Source: Jiella flava (GTDB lineage Bacteria > Pseudomonadota > Alphaproteobacteria > Rhizobiales > Rhizobiaceae). Taken from it: 64,000 nucleotides of DNA. This document shows, one piece after another, positions 17,475 to 26,511 of the stretch. The notes below the pieces were generated by a model, which saw only the letters and a program-made list of their open reading frames with translations, was not told where the DNA came from and ran no database searches. Every line of letters starts with the position of its first letter. Within the stretch, counting starts at the first letter, position 1. The position numbers and the translations under genes were made by a program. Location of the stretch: positions 62,001 to 126,000 of the forward strand of contig NZ_JAFMPP010000002.1 of the NCBI RefSeq assembly GCF_017349315.1. Reading direction: 5' to 3'.

Positions 17475-17990
17475 TTATCGCCGTTTGGCCGTTGTCAGCG
17501 CGTCGCCAAACGCTTTGGCGAAACTCTCGCGATCGTCGGGATTGAGAAAACCGCCGATCTCGGTGGAGATGTTCTTCGAATCGACGCTCATCCGGGTGAT
17601 GCCGATTTCTTCATGGCGATTGATCGAGAAGCGGGCGAAGAACGGGTTGTGATGGGCTTCGCGCACGTCGCCGCGGGGCGAGGTCTTGCGGATGGCGCAA
17701 TCGGTCCGCGTCACGCAGACCTCCTCCCGCGCCTTGGCCGAACGATAGCTGGCCGCGAAGGCCCACCACAGAAACAAAACGTCGAGCCCGAAAAAGCCGA
17801 CCACCGGCCAGGCGCCGTTCATCCAGAACAACAGGCCGCTGACGAGGCTGACGAGGCAGAAAAAGCTCATCATGATGGTAAAGCCCGCCCGGCCCAGCGA
17901 GCGGTAGGGCGTCAGCAGCGCCTGAAAGATCGGGCGCTCGGACGATGCGATCGGTGACCGCCCATCCGCCATGCGGGAATCGGGGGTCAT
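17475..17990 (-). CDS. DUF2244 membrane protein
   Basis: A 171-aa protein of the alphaproteobacterial DUF2244 family, function unknown. Two adjacent transmembrane segments are visible (FTIMMSFFCLVSLVSGLLFW and a second starting WPVVGFFGLDVLFLWWAF), followed by a soluble beta-rich domain ending in FLNPDDRESFAKAFGDAL, the typical DUF2244 end. ATG 17990 has AAGGA 7 bases upstream and is preferred over ATG 18017. It is divergent from nth, a pairing often seen in Rhizobiales. Only about 50 bp separate the two starts, so promoters must overlap. Confidence 0.82.
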   Translation of the reverse strand: MTPDSRMADGRSPIASSERPIFQALLTPYRSLGRAGFTIMMSFFCLVSLVSGLLFWMNGAWPVVGFFGLDVLFLWWAFAASYRSAKAREEVCVTRTDCAIRKTSPRGDVREAHHNPFFARFSINRHEEIGITRMSVDSKNISTEIGGFLNPDDRESFAKAFGDALTTAKRR

Positions 17991-18039
17991 GTTTTGGTCC
18001 TTGCGATTGTCATCCATCGGCCAGGCTCGCTATAGGGCG

Positions 18040-18843
18040 ATGATGGTTGAAAAGATCGACAAGCCGGTCCCTCGGGTCAAGCGGGCAGTCGCCAAGACGG
18101 CGGCGAAGACGCCCAAGGCGCGCGCGGCCAAGCGAAGCATCACGGTGCCCTATACAGCCGAGGACATCGCCGAGATCTTCTGGCGCTTCCAGGTGCAGCG
18201 GCCCGAGCCGGAATCGGAACTCGAATACAGCAACGCCTTCACCTTGCTCGTCGCCGTGGTGCTGTCGGCGCAGGCGACCGATGCCGGGGTCAACAAGGCG
18301 ACGCGCGGCCTGTTCGCGGCTGCCGATACGCCTGAGGCGATGGCGGCGCTCGGGGAAGAGGCGATCCGCGAACACATCAAGACCATCGGTCTTTATCGCA
18401 ACAAGGCCAAGAACGTCGCGGCGCTGTCCGAGGCGCTGATCGCCCGGCATGAGGGTGCTGTGCCGAACGACCGTGCGGCGCTGGAGGCGCTGCCCGGGGT
18501 CGGCCGTAAGACCGCCAATGTTGTCCTCAACGTCGCCTTCGGCGAAGAGACGCTGGCGGTCGACACCCATATCTTCCGTATCGGCAATCGGCTGCATCTG
18601 GCGCCGGGCAAGACGCCGGACGAGGTCGAAGACAATCTTCTCCGCCTCATTCCGCAGCCCTATCGCCGCCATGCCCATCACTGGCTGATCCTGCACGGCC
18701 GTTATGTCTGCAAAGCCCGCAAACCGGTCTGCGAGGCCTGCGTGATCGCCGATCTGTGCATGGCCGAGGTGAAGACCTGCGACGTGCCGGCCGCGCTTAC
18801 GCCTTTGCCGCCCGGTCCGCCGCCATCGGCGACGGCGGCCTGA
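18040..18843 (+). CDS. nth: Endonuclease III (Nth)
   Basis: Bifunctional DNA glycosylase/AP lyase for oxidised pyrimidines in base-excision repair. The helix-hairpin-helix LPGVGRKTANVVL carries the catalytic Lys, and the catalytic Asp is in VDTHIFRIGNR. The [4Fe-4S] cysteines are in CKARKPVCEACVIADLC (C-x6-C-x2-C-x5-C) near residue 225. The N-terminal 35 residues are Lys/Arg/Ala-rich, a common extension in this order. Length 267 aa. ATG 18040 and ATG 18043 are adjacent candidates. The 3' end overlaps the convergent EI24 gene by 47 bp. Confidence 0.95.
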   Translation: MMVEKIDKPVPRVKRAVAKTAAKTPKARAAKRSITVPYTAEDIAEIFWRFQVQRPEPESELEYSNAFTLLVAVVLSAQATDAGVNKATRGLFAAADTPEAMAALGEEAIREHIKTIGLYRNKAKNVAALSEALIARHEGAVPNDRAALEALPGVGRKTANVVLNVAFGEETLAVDTHIFRIGNRLHLAPGKTPDEVEDNLLRLIPQPYRRHAHHWLILHGRYVCKARKPVCEACVIADLCMAEVKTCDVPAALTPLPPGPPPSATAA

Positions 18844-19585
18844 CGCCAGCGGCGCGATCGAGGCTGGGAAAGTCGCCGTCCTTGGCCGAGATCCGCTGAT
18901 GCAGATGCACCATCAATGCGGCGGCAAAGAGTGGGGTCAAAAGGTTGACGATCGGGATCGCCATGAACAGCGCGACCAGCAGGCCGGCGACGAAGATCGT
19001 CGGCGCGTGGCGCGCGCGCATCGCCTTGGCGTTCGCCTCGCCGCGATAGCGCATGGCGGCGAATTCGAAATATTCCCGGCCGACGAGATAGCCATTGACG
19101 ACGAAGAAGGCGATGAGGTTGACGCCCGGCACCAACAAGAGCGCCAGGGCGATCAGGTTGCCGAGAATGACGACGCCGAAGAACTTGATCGACAGGAACA
19201 GCCCCTGCAGCACCGGCAACGGTCGGCCGATCGGCGCGGCGGGATAGCTGTCGCGCTCGACCACTTCGGCGACGTCGTCGAGGAACATGCCGGCGATGAT
19301 CGCGCTGATCGGTCCGATCAGGAACAACAGCCCGATGGCGAGCGCGATGCCCGCGCCCCAGCCGGCAAGCGATCCGGCCTCGTCCACCCAATGCGGTGCG
19401 TCCGGGAAGAGGTTCGACAAAAACGGTACGGCGAGCCACTCGAACACGGTCTGGACACCGATCCACAACAGGATCAGGACGACGGCAGTCAGGCCGAGCG
19501 ACTTCCACAGCGTCGCACGGAAGGGCGGCGACAGGAGATCGTTCAGGGCAAGACGAGCGCTGGTAAAGATCAAAAGCAGCTCCAT
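18797..19585 (-). CDS. EI24/CysZ-like membrane protein
   Basis: Inner-membrane protein of the EI24 family, to which the sulfate permease CysZ belongs. Visible: N-terminal amphipathic helix (ARLALNDLLSPPFRATLWKSL), then about four to five membrane segments, with the family-type NPxP-like region represented by LLVPGVNLIAFFVVNGYLVGREYFEFAAMR. Length 262 aa. Its last 47 bases overlap the end of nth on the opposite strand. Sulfate uptake is not demonstrated for this alphaproteobacterial branch, so the substrate is uncertain. Confidence 0.8.
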   Translation of the reverse strand: MELLLIFTSARLALNDLLSPPFRATLWKSLGLTAVVLILLWIGVQTVFEWLAVPFLSNLFPDAPHWVDEAGSLAGWGAGIALAIGLLFLIGPISAIIAGMFLDDVAEVVERDSYPAAPIGRPLPVLQGLFLSIKFFGVVILGNLIALALLLVPGVNLIAFFVVNGYLVGREYFEFAAMRYRGEANAKAMRARHAPTIFVAGLLVALFMAIPIVNLLTPLFAAALMVHLHQRISAKDGDFPSLDRAAGVRPPSPMAADRAAKA

Positions 19586-19722
19586 TGTCTCGGCGAGATG
19601 GAGATAGGGGCCCGGGGGCTGTGCTGCAACGGCGATGAGGGCAGGCGGTATTCGGATGAATGCAGCCCAATCGCTTGCGAGCGGCTTGCCGCCGGCGCGT
19701 CGGTGACGAGTGCGTGAAAACG

Positions 19723-19752
19723 AAAAAGGCCCGCCGCCAGGGCAGGGCCTTT
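19723..19752 (-). terminator. Terminator of the IalB-family gene
   Basis: On the minus strand AAAGGCCC, a 12-base loop and GGGCCTTT, continuing into a run of five T. It begins 60 bases after the stop codon at 19813. Confidence 0.7.
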
Positions 19753-19812
19753 AAGGGCGATCGCAGCGTCGCTTGCGGGCGTATGCAATCGCTTTGGCAG
19801 ACGCTCAGGCGA

Positions 19813-20319
19813 CTATTTGCAGTCCTTGATCGAATCGAGCGCCGCGCTCACGCCCGAGAGCGAATAGCTGTAGCTCGTCTTGGTCCCACGTTTCGACTCG
19901 GCCTCGAGGCCCAGCGAATGGCCGGCGCGCATGGCGGAAACGAGCTGCGGCTCTTCGGCTGCGTTCTCCATCCAGGCCGAGTTGCCCTTGGTGAACATCG
20001 AGAATTTCTTGCCGTCGACGTCGACCGTGACCTTCGAGCCTTCCTTCAGCTCGTAGCCCATCACCGCCTGCGGCTCGTAGGATACGCCCTGGCCGGGCTT
20101 TTGCGACACGAGGAAGAAGATGTCGCCGTGATCGACATTGGCCGGCAGTTCCTTCTTCGGGGTCGAAAGAATGTAGCAGACCTTCCCGCCGGAGCCGGAA
20201 TAGGAATAGGTCCCCCAGTCGTTGAAGGTGTTCATCCGTGTCGGTGTCGGGGCGGCGACGGCCGCGCTGGAGACAATCAGCAATGCCGCCGCGGTGGTCA
20301 GGATCGTCTTGGGATTCAT
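19813..20319 (-). CDS. Invasion-associated locus B (IalB) family protein
   Basis: Periplasmic protein of 168 aa. The signal peptide is clear (MNPKTILTTAAALLIVSSA, cleavage near VAA). The mature domain begins with the IalB-type NDWGTYSYSGSGGKVCYILSTPK and has a second Cys at the C-terminus (IKDCK), suggesting a disulfide. The family is widespread in free-living Rhizobiales; the role in erythrocyte invasion seen in Bartonella does not apply, and the function here is unknown. ATG 20319 has AGGAAACC just upstream. Single-gene transcript with its own terminator. Confidence 0.85.
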   Translation of the reverse strand: MNPKTILTTAAALLIVSSAAVAAPTPTRMNTFNDWGTYSYSGSGGKVCYILSTPKKELPANVDHGDIFFLVSQKPGQGVSYEPQAVMGYELKEGSKVTVDVDGKKFSMFTKGNSAWMENAAEEPQLVSAMRAGHSLGLEAESKRGTKTSYSYSLSGVSAALDSIKDCK

Positions 20320-20659
20320 GGTTTCCTGCTCTCCGGTGTGCGTCTTTCTGGCGGCGCCGCAACCTCGCCGAGGCTCGGCGACCGTCGGAAAACGATGACT
20401 GGCGCCACAATAGGCGATGCCGGTTTCGCGATGGTTAACGAAGGGCAAAAACCCCCGGGACAATTTTCAGGTTGCGAGACGATCGGGGTGCGCCATCATT
20501 GGGTATGGCGATTTTTGCTCGCGACCGTCGACGCCCGGTGCAGCGACGGGCGATCTTGCGACACCCGCGATTTCAGGAACAAGAGAAGGAATCGGGCGAG
20601 AGTTGGGCTCGCTGGGGCTTTTCGCCCCACCAAAGATTCAGGGCGCAAGCTTCGCGCAA

Positions 20660-21034
20660 TTAAAAATCCGCCAGCGTCTCTCGGGCGCGATCGTAATGCT
20701 CGGGCCGGATATTGCCGCGAACCGCATTGAACGCGGCGAGAAGCACCGCGATATCGTCGGTAAAGCCGAGGCCGAGCAGCATGTCGGGGATGAGATCCAT
20801 CGGCAGCACGAAATAGGCAAGCGCCGCAATCAAGATGCCGCGAGTGGTCGCCGGGGTCTTGGGATCGAGCGCGCAATAATAGGCGGCGACGACGTCGTCC
20901 ATGAAGGGAATGTGGCGCAAGGCACGCCGCACCGCCGCAAAGAACGACGAGCGGACGCGCTCTTCACGCTCTGCCGAGTCGCGATCGGATCCGATCTTCA
21001 AGATTTCCGCGATCATGCCCTCGCTTAGCGTCAT
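20660..21034 (-). CDS. YkvA/DUF1232 family protein
   Basis: A 124-aa protein. The C-terminal DUF1232 motif is visible: AYYCALDPKTPATTRGILIAA, then LAYFVLPMDLIPD and a hydrophobic hairpin. These proteins are predicted to be membrane-associated and have no known activity; the family is fused to restriction or stress domains in some bacteria. No neighbour explains it. The start ATG at 21034 is weakly supported; no strong ribosome binding site was seen. Confidence 0.82.
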   Translation of the reverse strand: MTLSEGMIAEILKIGSDRDSAEREERVRSSFFAAVRRALRHIPFMDDVVAAYYCALDPKTPATTRGILIAALAYFVLPMDLIPDMLLGLGFTDDIAVLLAAFNAVRGNIRPEHYDRARETLADF

Positions 21035-21163
21035 GGCTCACTCCCTCTTGGTTACGTATCAAGATGGCGAGGGATTGGCCACGGCTCAAGACCCGGGCGC
21101 CCATTCGGCGCACGGATCTGCTTTCATCGTGAAGGTGTTAGCTGAGACTGCGGGCTTGGCGCC

Positions 21164-21760
21164 TCAGCCGAACTCGGGCATCGCCGGAGCGAAAGACTCG
21201 CCGCTGTGCGAAACGAAGTCGTCGTAGCGCTTCAGATCGAAGGCTTCCTCCAGCACATAGGGGCCACCGCCGATCGAATCGCGCGAGGAGAACAGGGCGA
21301 AGCGGTCGACTGCGAAAGGCCGGCTGCGAAAGCCGCCGCGCAGCGCGAGATAGTGGGCGACGTCGCAGGCCTTGGCGTTGCGCAGCCGGGCCAGGGTGAC
21401 GTGCGGCACGAACTTGCGCTGGTCTGGTGCAAGGCCAAGGCGCTTGCAGGCCCGGTCGATATCGGCCTGCAGCGCCGACAGCGCGGCCGAGGGCGCGATC
21501 TCAGCATAGACCGAATGGGGCTTCTTGCTGCCGAAGGCGGCGAGGCCCGAAAACGTCAGTTCGAAACGGCTGCGCCGGATCCGGTCCAGCGATGCGACGA
21601 TCTCGTCCGCCAGCCGCGCCTCGACGTCTCCGATGAAGCGAAGCGTCAGATGATAGTTTTCCGGATCGATCCAACGGGCAGAGGTCAGGCCGCCGCGCAG
21701 AAGCGAGAGAGACAAGCCAATATCGTTTGGAATTTCGAGGGCGGTGAAGAGTCGCGGCAT
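21164..21760 (-). CDS. thpR: RNA 2',3'-cyclic phosphodiesterase ThpR
   Basis: 2H-phosphoesterase that opens 2',3'-cyclic phosphate ends of RNA. Both catalytic HxT/S motifs are present: HLTL near residue 45 and HVTL near 127. It starts with MPRLFTALEIP, the family N-terminus. GGAGG lies 7 bases before ATG 21760, which settles the start against an in-frame codon 93 bases upstream. Length 198 aa. In vitro homologues also show RNA ligase-like activity, but the physiological substrate is unclear. It lies in a cluster of single minus-strand genes. Confidence 0.9.
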   Translation of the reverse strand: MPRLFTALEIPNDIGLSLSLLRGGLTSARWIDPENYHLTLRFIGDVEARLADEIVASLDRIRRSRFELTFSGLAAFGSKKPHSVYAEIAPSAALSALQADIDRACKRLGLAPDQRKFVPHVTLARLRNAKACDVAHYLALRGGFRSRPFAVDRFALFSSRDSIGGGPYVLEEAFDLKRYDDFVSHSGESFAPAMPEFG

Positions 21761-22112
21761 CGGAAGACCTCCGTCCGTCATGCTGCCCGTTAAACGCGCG
21801 AGCGCCTCATCGCGTCGCCCGCTGGCGAGCCGCCTCGGCCCACACCAGGGCATTGAGGTGAAGCAAGGGTGAGGCGGCGCGAGTCACACCCTACCACTCG
21901 CTTCATGCGCGAGACTTTCATCTCGAAAGCCATGTTTCAAGGACTGGTCAGCTTTGCACACGGCTTTTCCCGATTGCCGATGCCGCAATGCACAATTATC
22001 TCCGAGGCCGGGAGGACTCGCCGACGGCCCGCAAAATCTGCCGTTGCGCCAAGCATGGGGTCCGTCGTGAATCATCGGCACCGTCTTGCGCCACTCTGGC
22101 GACGCGCCGATC
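21761..22112. other. Intergenic stretch between tesA and thpR
   Basis: About 350 bases with no gene that I can support. Open frames on either strand lack ribosome binding sites and family features. It presumably holds the thpR promoter and the end of the tesA transcript, but no terminator hairpin was recognised. Confidence 0.5.
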
Positions 22113-22808
22113 TCAATTGGATGGCGCTGCCGCGTTTTCGCCGCTGAGCGCCTTCTCGATCAAAGGCTTCATCGCCGCGACGATCTTCGCTACGCCCTTT
22201 TCATTCGGATGCATGCCTTCGCCCTGGTTGAGATCGGGTTTGCCGACCACGCCATCGAGGAAGAAGGGGTAGAAGGTGACGGGATATTGTCTGGCGAGAT
22301 CGGGATAAATCGCATCGAACGCGTCGGCATAGTCCTTGCCCATGTTCGGCGGCGCCAGCATGCCGGCGAACAGCACCTTTTGGCCCCGATCGGTTAGGCG
22401 CTCCAAGATTTCGCTGAGATTTTTGCGGGTGATGTCGGGCGAAATGCCGCGCAAAGCGTCGTTGGCCCCAAGTTCGACGATCACCAGATCGGCCGACTTC
22501 GGCACCGACCAGTCGAGGCGGGCGAGCCCGCCGGTCGAGGTGTCGCCGGAGGCGCCGGCATTGACGACCGTGGCGTTGAGACCGTCTGCCCGCAGGGCCG
22601 CCTGGAGCTGCTCGGGAAACGCCTTGCCCGGCTTGACGCCGTAGCCTTGCGTCAAGCTATCGCCGAGGGCGACGATCTCGACCGCTTTACCGGATGGCTC
22701 GGCAGCCTGCGCCTTCATGCCGAAGGGGAAGGGTGCGGCGATCAGAAGCCATGACAAGGCCGTGAGGACTAGGCCCCCACGACGAAGAAAGTGTTGGAAG
22801 CGTTGCAT
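22113..22808 (-). CDS. tesA: Arylesterase / TesA-type SGNH hydrolase, exported
   Basis: Periplasmic GDSL (SGNH) esterase or thioesterase/lysophospholipase. Block I GDSLTQGYG (nucleophile Ser) is near residue 48, block III GANDA near 115, and the C-terminal His lies in MHPNEKG near 202. The N-terminus is a signal peptide (FLRRGGLVLTALSWLLIAAP, cleavage near AQA). Length 231 aa. It is divergent from an ABC ATPase and FtsX-like permease, the same arrangement as tesA-ybbA-ybbP in enterobacteria, suggesting a shared lipid or lipoprotein role. The substrate remains unknown. Confidence 0.9.
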   Translation of the reverse strand: MQRFQHFLRRGGLVLTALSWLLIAAPFPFGMKAQAAEPSGKAVEIVALGDSLTQGYGVKPGKAFPEQLQAALRADGLNATVVNAGASGDTSTGGLARLDWSVPKSADLVIVELGANDALRGISPDITRKNLSEILERLTDRGQKVLFAGMLAPPNMGKDYADAFDAIYPDLARQYPVTFYPFFLDGVVGKPDLNQGEGMHPNEKGVAKIVAAMKPLIEKALSGENAAAPSN

Positions 22809-22906
22809 TCGTCACCCATATCCGCACCCGGACCGGCCGAGCCACCGCACGGATCGAATGGTTGGACCCGCAAACATGTGCGACCATCAGATAGGAAGGG
22901 ACGACC

Positions 22907-23677
22907 TTGGCGGAAACGGCAATCCGACTGCGAAACGTTCACCTGACCCTCGGATCCGGCCGATCGACCGTGCATGTGCTGAAGGGCGTCGACTTGGCGG
23001 TCGATCGCGGCGAATCCGTCGGCATCGTCGGGCCATCGGGCTCCGGCAAATCGACGTTGTTGATGGTGCTCGCCGGACTGGAGCGGGCCGACGAAGGCCT
23101 GGTCGAAATCGCCGGCACGCCGCTGCGCCCGATGAGCGAGGACCAGTTGGCGGCCTTTCGCGGTCGCAATGTCGGCATCGTCTTCCAATCCTTCCATCTG
23201 ATCCCGAACATGACGGCGCTGGAAAATGTCGCCGTGCCGTTGGAACTGGCCGGCATGCCTGACGCATTCGCGCGTGCCGAACGCGAGCTTGGCAATGTCG
23301 GGCTGAAAGATCGCGCGACGCATTATCCCGGGGAGCTCTCCGGCGGCGAGCAGCAGCGCGTCGCGATGGCGCGGGCGCTGGCGCCGGAGCCGGCGATCCT
23401 GATCGCCGACGAGCCGACCGGCAATCTCGACCAGGAGACCGGGCGGCAGGTTGCTGATCTCCTGTTTGCCGAGCAGCAGCGCCGTCAGATGACCTTGGTG
23501 CTCGTGACCCATGATCCGACGCTCGCCGAGCGCTGCGGCCGCACCATCGCCGTGCGCGCCGGCGTCATTCATGACGACGGCGCCCGCCGGAGCGCTTCGG
23601 TCCAGTCGCCGGCCGGGGAGCGCGGCGCCGATGGCGCCGCGCGGCTCGTCGAGCCGATCACCCAGGCCGCGCGATGA
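22907..23677 (+). CDS. ABC transporter ATPase, YbbA/LolD type
   Basis: ATP-binding subunit of a MacB/LolD-like (type VII) ABC system. Walker A is GPSGSGKST near residue 46, the Q-loop is in [11 protein letters not shown], the signature LSGGEQQR is near 148, Walker B ends in [12 protein letters not shown], and the H-loop is in VLVTHD. The start is TTG 22907 with GGAAGGG 6 bases upstream. It overlaps the next gene by ATGA (23674-23677), so the two are translationally coupled. The 35-residue C-terminal tail is longer than in most relatives. Partner permease is the FtsX protein downstream. Confidence 0.93.
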   Translation: MAETAIRLRNVHLTLGSGRSTVHVLKGVDLAVDRGESVGIVGPSGSGKSTLLMVLAGLERADEGLVEIAGTPLRPMSEDQLAAFRGRNVGIVFQSFHLIPNMTALENVAVPLELAGMPDAFARAERELGNVGLKDRATHYPGELSGGEQQRVAMARALAPEPAILIADEPTGNLDQETGRQVADLLFAEQQRRQMTLVLVTHDPTLAERCGRTIAVRAGVIHDDGARRSASVQSPAGERGADGAARLVEPITQAAR

Positions 23678-26271
23678 GTGTCGCGACGGGCGAGATCGCC
23701 GTTCTCAACGGCAAACGTCAGAATGAGCCGCTCGACCGGGTGGCGCAGCTGCGATTGGCGCTGCGTTTCGCCTTGCGCGAGATGCGCGGCGGGCTCTCGG
23801 GCTTTTACATTTTTCTGGCTTGCATCACGATCGGCGTCGGGGCGATCGCGGCGGTCAACTCGGTCGCCGCGATGATGTCCGACGGCGTCACCCGCGAGGG
23901 CAAGGCGATTCTTGGCGGTGACCTGCGCCTCGCCTTGGTGCAACGGCCGGCAACGGCCGAGGAGCTGAGCTTCCTCAACGGGCTTGGCGAACTCTCGCAG
24001 ACCCAGTCGCTGCGCTCGATGGTCCGGCTTATGGACGGTAGCGACCAGTCGCTCGCCGAGGTGAAAGCCGTCGACAAGGCCTATCCGCTCTATGGGTCGG
24101 TGGGCACGACGCCGAAAAGGCCGCTGACGACGCTGCTCGCCAAGACCGGCGACGGATATGGCGCGATCGCTGCCCAGGGGCTCTACGATCGGCTCGGTCT
24201 GAAGCCGGGCGACACCGTGAAGCTCGGCGATCTGACGCTGACGCTCACCGGTGTCCTCGACCGCGAGCCGGATCTGATCGGCGATGGCTTTGCGCTTGCG
24301 CCGCGGCTGATGATCTCGGAGGCGGCGCTGAAGGCGAGCGGCCTAATCCAACCCGGCAGCCTGATCGGCTATCACTACAAGCTCAAGCTGCCGCCCGGCA
24401 AACGGGCTTCGGTCGCCGAAGACGAGACCAATGCGAAGTTTCCGCAATCCGGCTTTCAGATCCGCACCTCGCGAGATGCCTCGCCGGCGCTTCAGCGCAA
24501 TATCGGCCGCTTCTCGCAATTCTTGACGCTGGTCGGGCTGACGGCGCTGATCGTCGGCGGCGTCGGGGTCGCCAATGCGGTGCGCGCCTATCTCGATTCC
24601 AAGCGCGGGGTGATCGCCACCTTCAAGAGTCTCGGTGCGGGCGGACGCTTCGTCGTCACCGTCTATCTCATCCAGATCATGGGGCTCGCGACGCTTGGCG
24701 TCTTGCTCGGGCTGGTTCTCGGCGCTGTCGCGCCGTTTTTGACCGCGCGGTTCCTCGAAGGGGTGATTTCGGTTCCCGCCGAAGCGTCGGTCTATCCGGG
24801 GCCGCTCGTGCTGGCCGCCGCCTTCGGCTTCCTCACCGCGCTCGCCTTCGCGCTGATTCCGCTGGGGCGAACCCGCGACGTGCCGGCGACGGCGCTGTTC
24901 CGCGAGGCCGGCGGCAGCGGCGGTGCGCCGATGCGCTGGGCCTATTTGGGCGCGGCGATCGCTCTGGCCCTGGCGATCTCCGGCCTGGCGCTGCTGATGG
25001 CGAGCGACAAGACGGTGGCGCTGATCTTCCTTGGTGGGACGGCGGCGGCCTTTCTCATCCTGCGCGTCGTCGCAGCCGGGATTGCCGCGCTGGCGCGCCG
25101 CGCGCCGCGCGTCCGCTCCACCTCCCTGCGCCTCGCGATCGGCAATATCCATCGGCCCGGCGCGCTGACGCCGTCCGTCGTCTTGTCGCTTGGGCTCGGC
25201 CTGACCTTACTTGTGACGCTCGCGACCATCGATTTCGATCTTCGCCGTGAGATCGGAATGGGCCTTGCCAACCGGGCGCCGGACTTCTTCTTCCTCGACA
25301 TCCAATCCCGTGAGATCACGCCGTTTCGCCAGAAGGTCGAGGCGCTGGCGCCGGGCTCAAAACTCAACGCCGTTCCGATGCTGCGCGGTCGAATCGTCAA
25401 GCTGAATGGCACCGACGTCGGCAAGATCAAAGCCCCGGCCAAGGGCGGCTGGGTGCTGCGCGGCGATCGCGGCATCACCTATTCCGGCACCGTTCCGGAA
25501 AACTCCACTGTGACCGAGGGCCAGTGGTGGCCAAAGAACTATGCCGGCGAGCCGCTGGTCTCCTTCGCGGCGGAGGAGGGCAGCGAACTGGGCCTGAAGA
25601 TCGGCGACACACTGACCGTCAACGTGCTCGGCCGCAACATCACCGCCCGGATTGCCAATTTCCGCACCATCGAGTGGGAAAATCTCGGCATCAACTTCAT
25701 CATGGTGTTCTCGCCCGACGCTTTCGCCGGGGCGCCGCATTCCTGGCTGGCGACCCTGTCGATCAAGAGCGACAGCGAGGCGGCGGAAAAGGCGGTGGTC
25801 AACGGCATCACCAACGCTTTCCCGGCGGTCACCAGTGTCCGCGTCAAAGAGGCGCTGAGCGAAGTCAACAAGCTGATTGCTCAGCTTGCCTTGGCGATCC
25901 GCGTCGCCGCCGCAGTGGCGCTGATTTCCTCGGTGCTGGTGCTGGCCGGCGCGCTGGCCGCCGGCAATCGCGGCCGGATGCATGACGCGGTGGTGCTGAA
26001 GACGCTGGGCGCGACGCGGATCACACTGATCAAAGCCTTTGCCACCGAATATCTGCTTCTGGGAATCGCCACTGGGGTTTTCGCCATTGCGGCAGGCGCG
26101 GCGGCCTCGTTCTTTGTCGTCGATACCATCATGAAGCTGCCCTGGGTGTTCAGCTGGACGGTGGCGCTGACGACGCTCGTCGTGTCGCTGCTTCTGACCG
26201 TCGGCTTCGGTCTTGCGGGAACTTGGCGCATTCTCGGCCAGAAGGCAGCGCCGGTCCTGCGAAACCTTTGA
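23674..26271 (+). CDS. FtsX/YbbP-type ABC permease
   Basis: Large (865 aa) inner-membrane permease of the YbbP group with two FtsX domains. Layout: first membrane segment about residues 45-70 (FYIFLACITIGVGAIAA), a periplasmic domain (about 75-285), three segments around 290-410, a middle hydrophobic linker region (about 425-490) with a further FtsX-like start (LTPSVVLSLGLGLTLLVTLATI), a second periplasmic domain (about 545-710), and three final segments (about 725-850). Likely moves or extracts lipids/lipoproteins together with the ATPase upstream and the divergent esterase. Overlaps the ATPase gene by 4 bases. Confidence 0.9.
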   Translation: MSVATGEIAVLNGKRQNEPLDRVAQLRLALRFALREMRGGLSGFYIFLACITIGVGAIAAVNSVAAMMSDGVTREGKAILGGDLRLALVQRPATAEELSFLNGLGELSQTQSLRSMVRLMDGSDQSLAEVKAVDKAYPLYGSVGTTPKRPLTTLLAKTGDGYGAIAAQGLYDRLGLKPGDTVKLGDLTLTLTGVLDREPDLIGDGFALAPRLMISEAALKASGLIQPGSLIGYHYKLKLPPGKRASVAEDETNAKFPQSGFQIRTSRDASPALQRNIGRFSQFLTLVGLTALIVGGVGVANAVRAYLDSKRGVIATFKSLGAGGRFVVTVYLIQIMGLATLGVLLGLVLGAVAPFLTARFLEGVISVPAEASVYPGPLVLAAAFGFLTALAFALIPLGRTRDVPATALFREAGGSGGAPMRWAYLGAAIALALAISGLALLMASDKTVALIFLGGTAAAFLILRVVAAGIAALARRAPRVRSTSLRLAIGNIHRPGALTPSVVLSLGLGLTLLVTLATIDFDLRREIGMGLANRAPDFFFLDIQSREITPFRQKVEALAPGSKLNAVPMLRGRIVKLNGTDVGKIKAPAKGGWVLRGDRGITYSGTVPENSTVTEGQWWPKNYAGEPLVSFAAEEGSELGLKIGDTLTVNVLGRNITARIANFRTIEWENLGINFIMVFSPDAFAGAPHSWLATLSIKSDSEAAEKAVVNGITNAFPAVTSVRVKEALSEVNKLIAQLALAIRVAAAVALISSVLVLAGALAAGNRGRMHDAVVLKTLGATRITLIKAFATEYLLLGIATGVFAIAAGAAASFFVVDTIMKLPWVFSWTVALTTLVVSLLLTVGFGLAGTWRILGQKAAPVLRNL

Positions 26272-26511
26272 CCGGCAACGGCGCGACTGGCGGCTGGCAA
26301 ACGGAAGCCGGCGTTAACACAATTCACGGCGAAGTCAGCGCCGCGCGAGGTGAAATCCTTGTCAGGCAGGGCGGATGCTCTTGTGCCGCAACCGCTCAAT
26401 CCGCATATTGGTGGTAGGACTGCTGGGCGTCCCGCCAGCGGCGCCTCCACGTCCGGCTCGAAACGGCGCGACGCGGACACCGGACGGGACACGCAGAAAG
26501 GAAATCGATTC

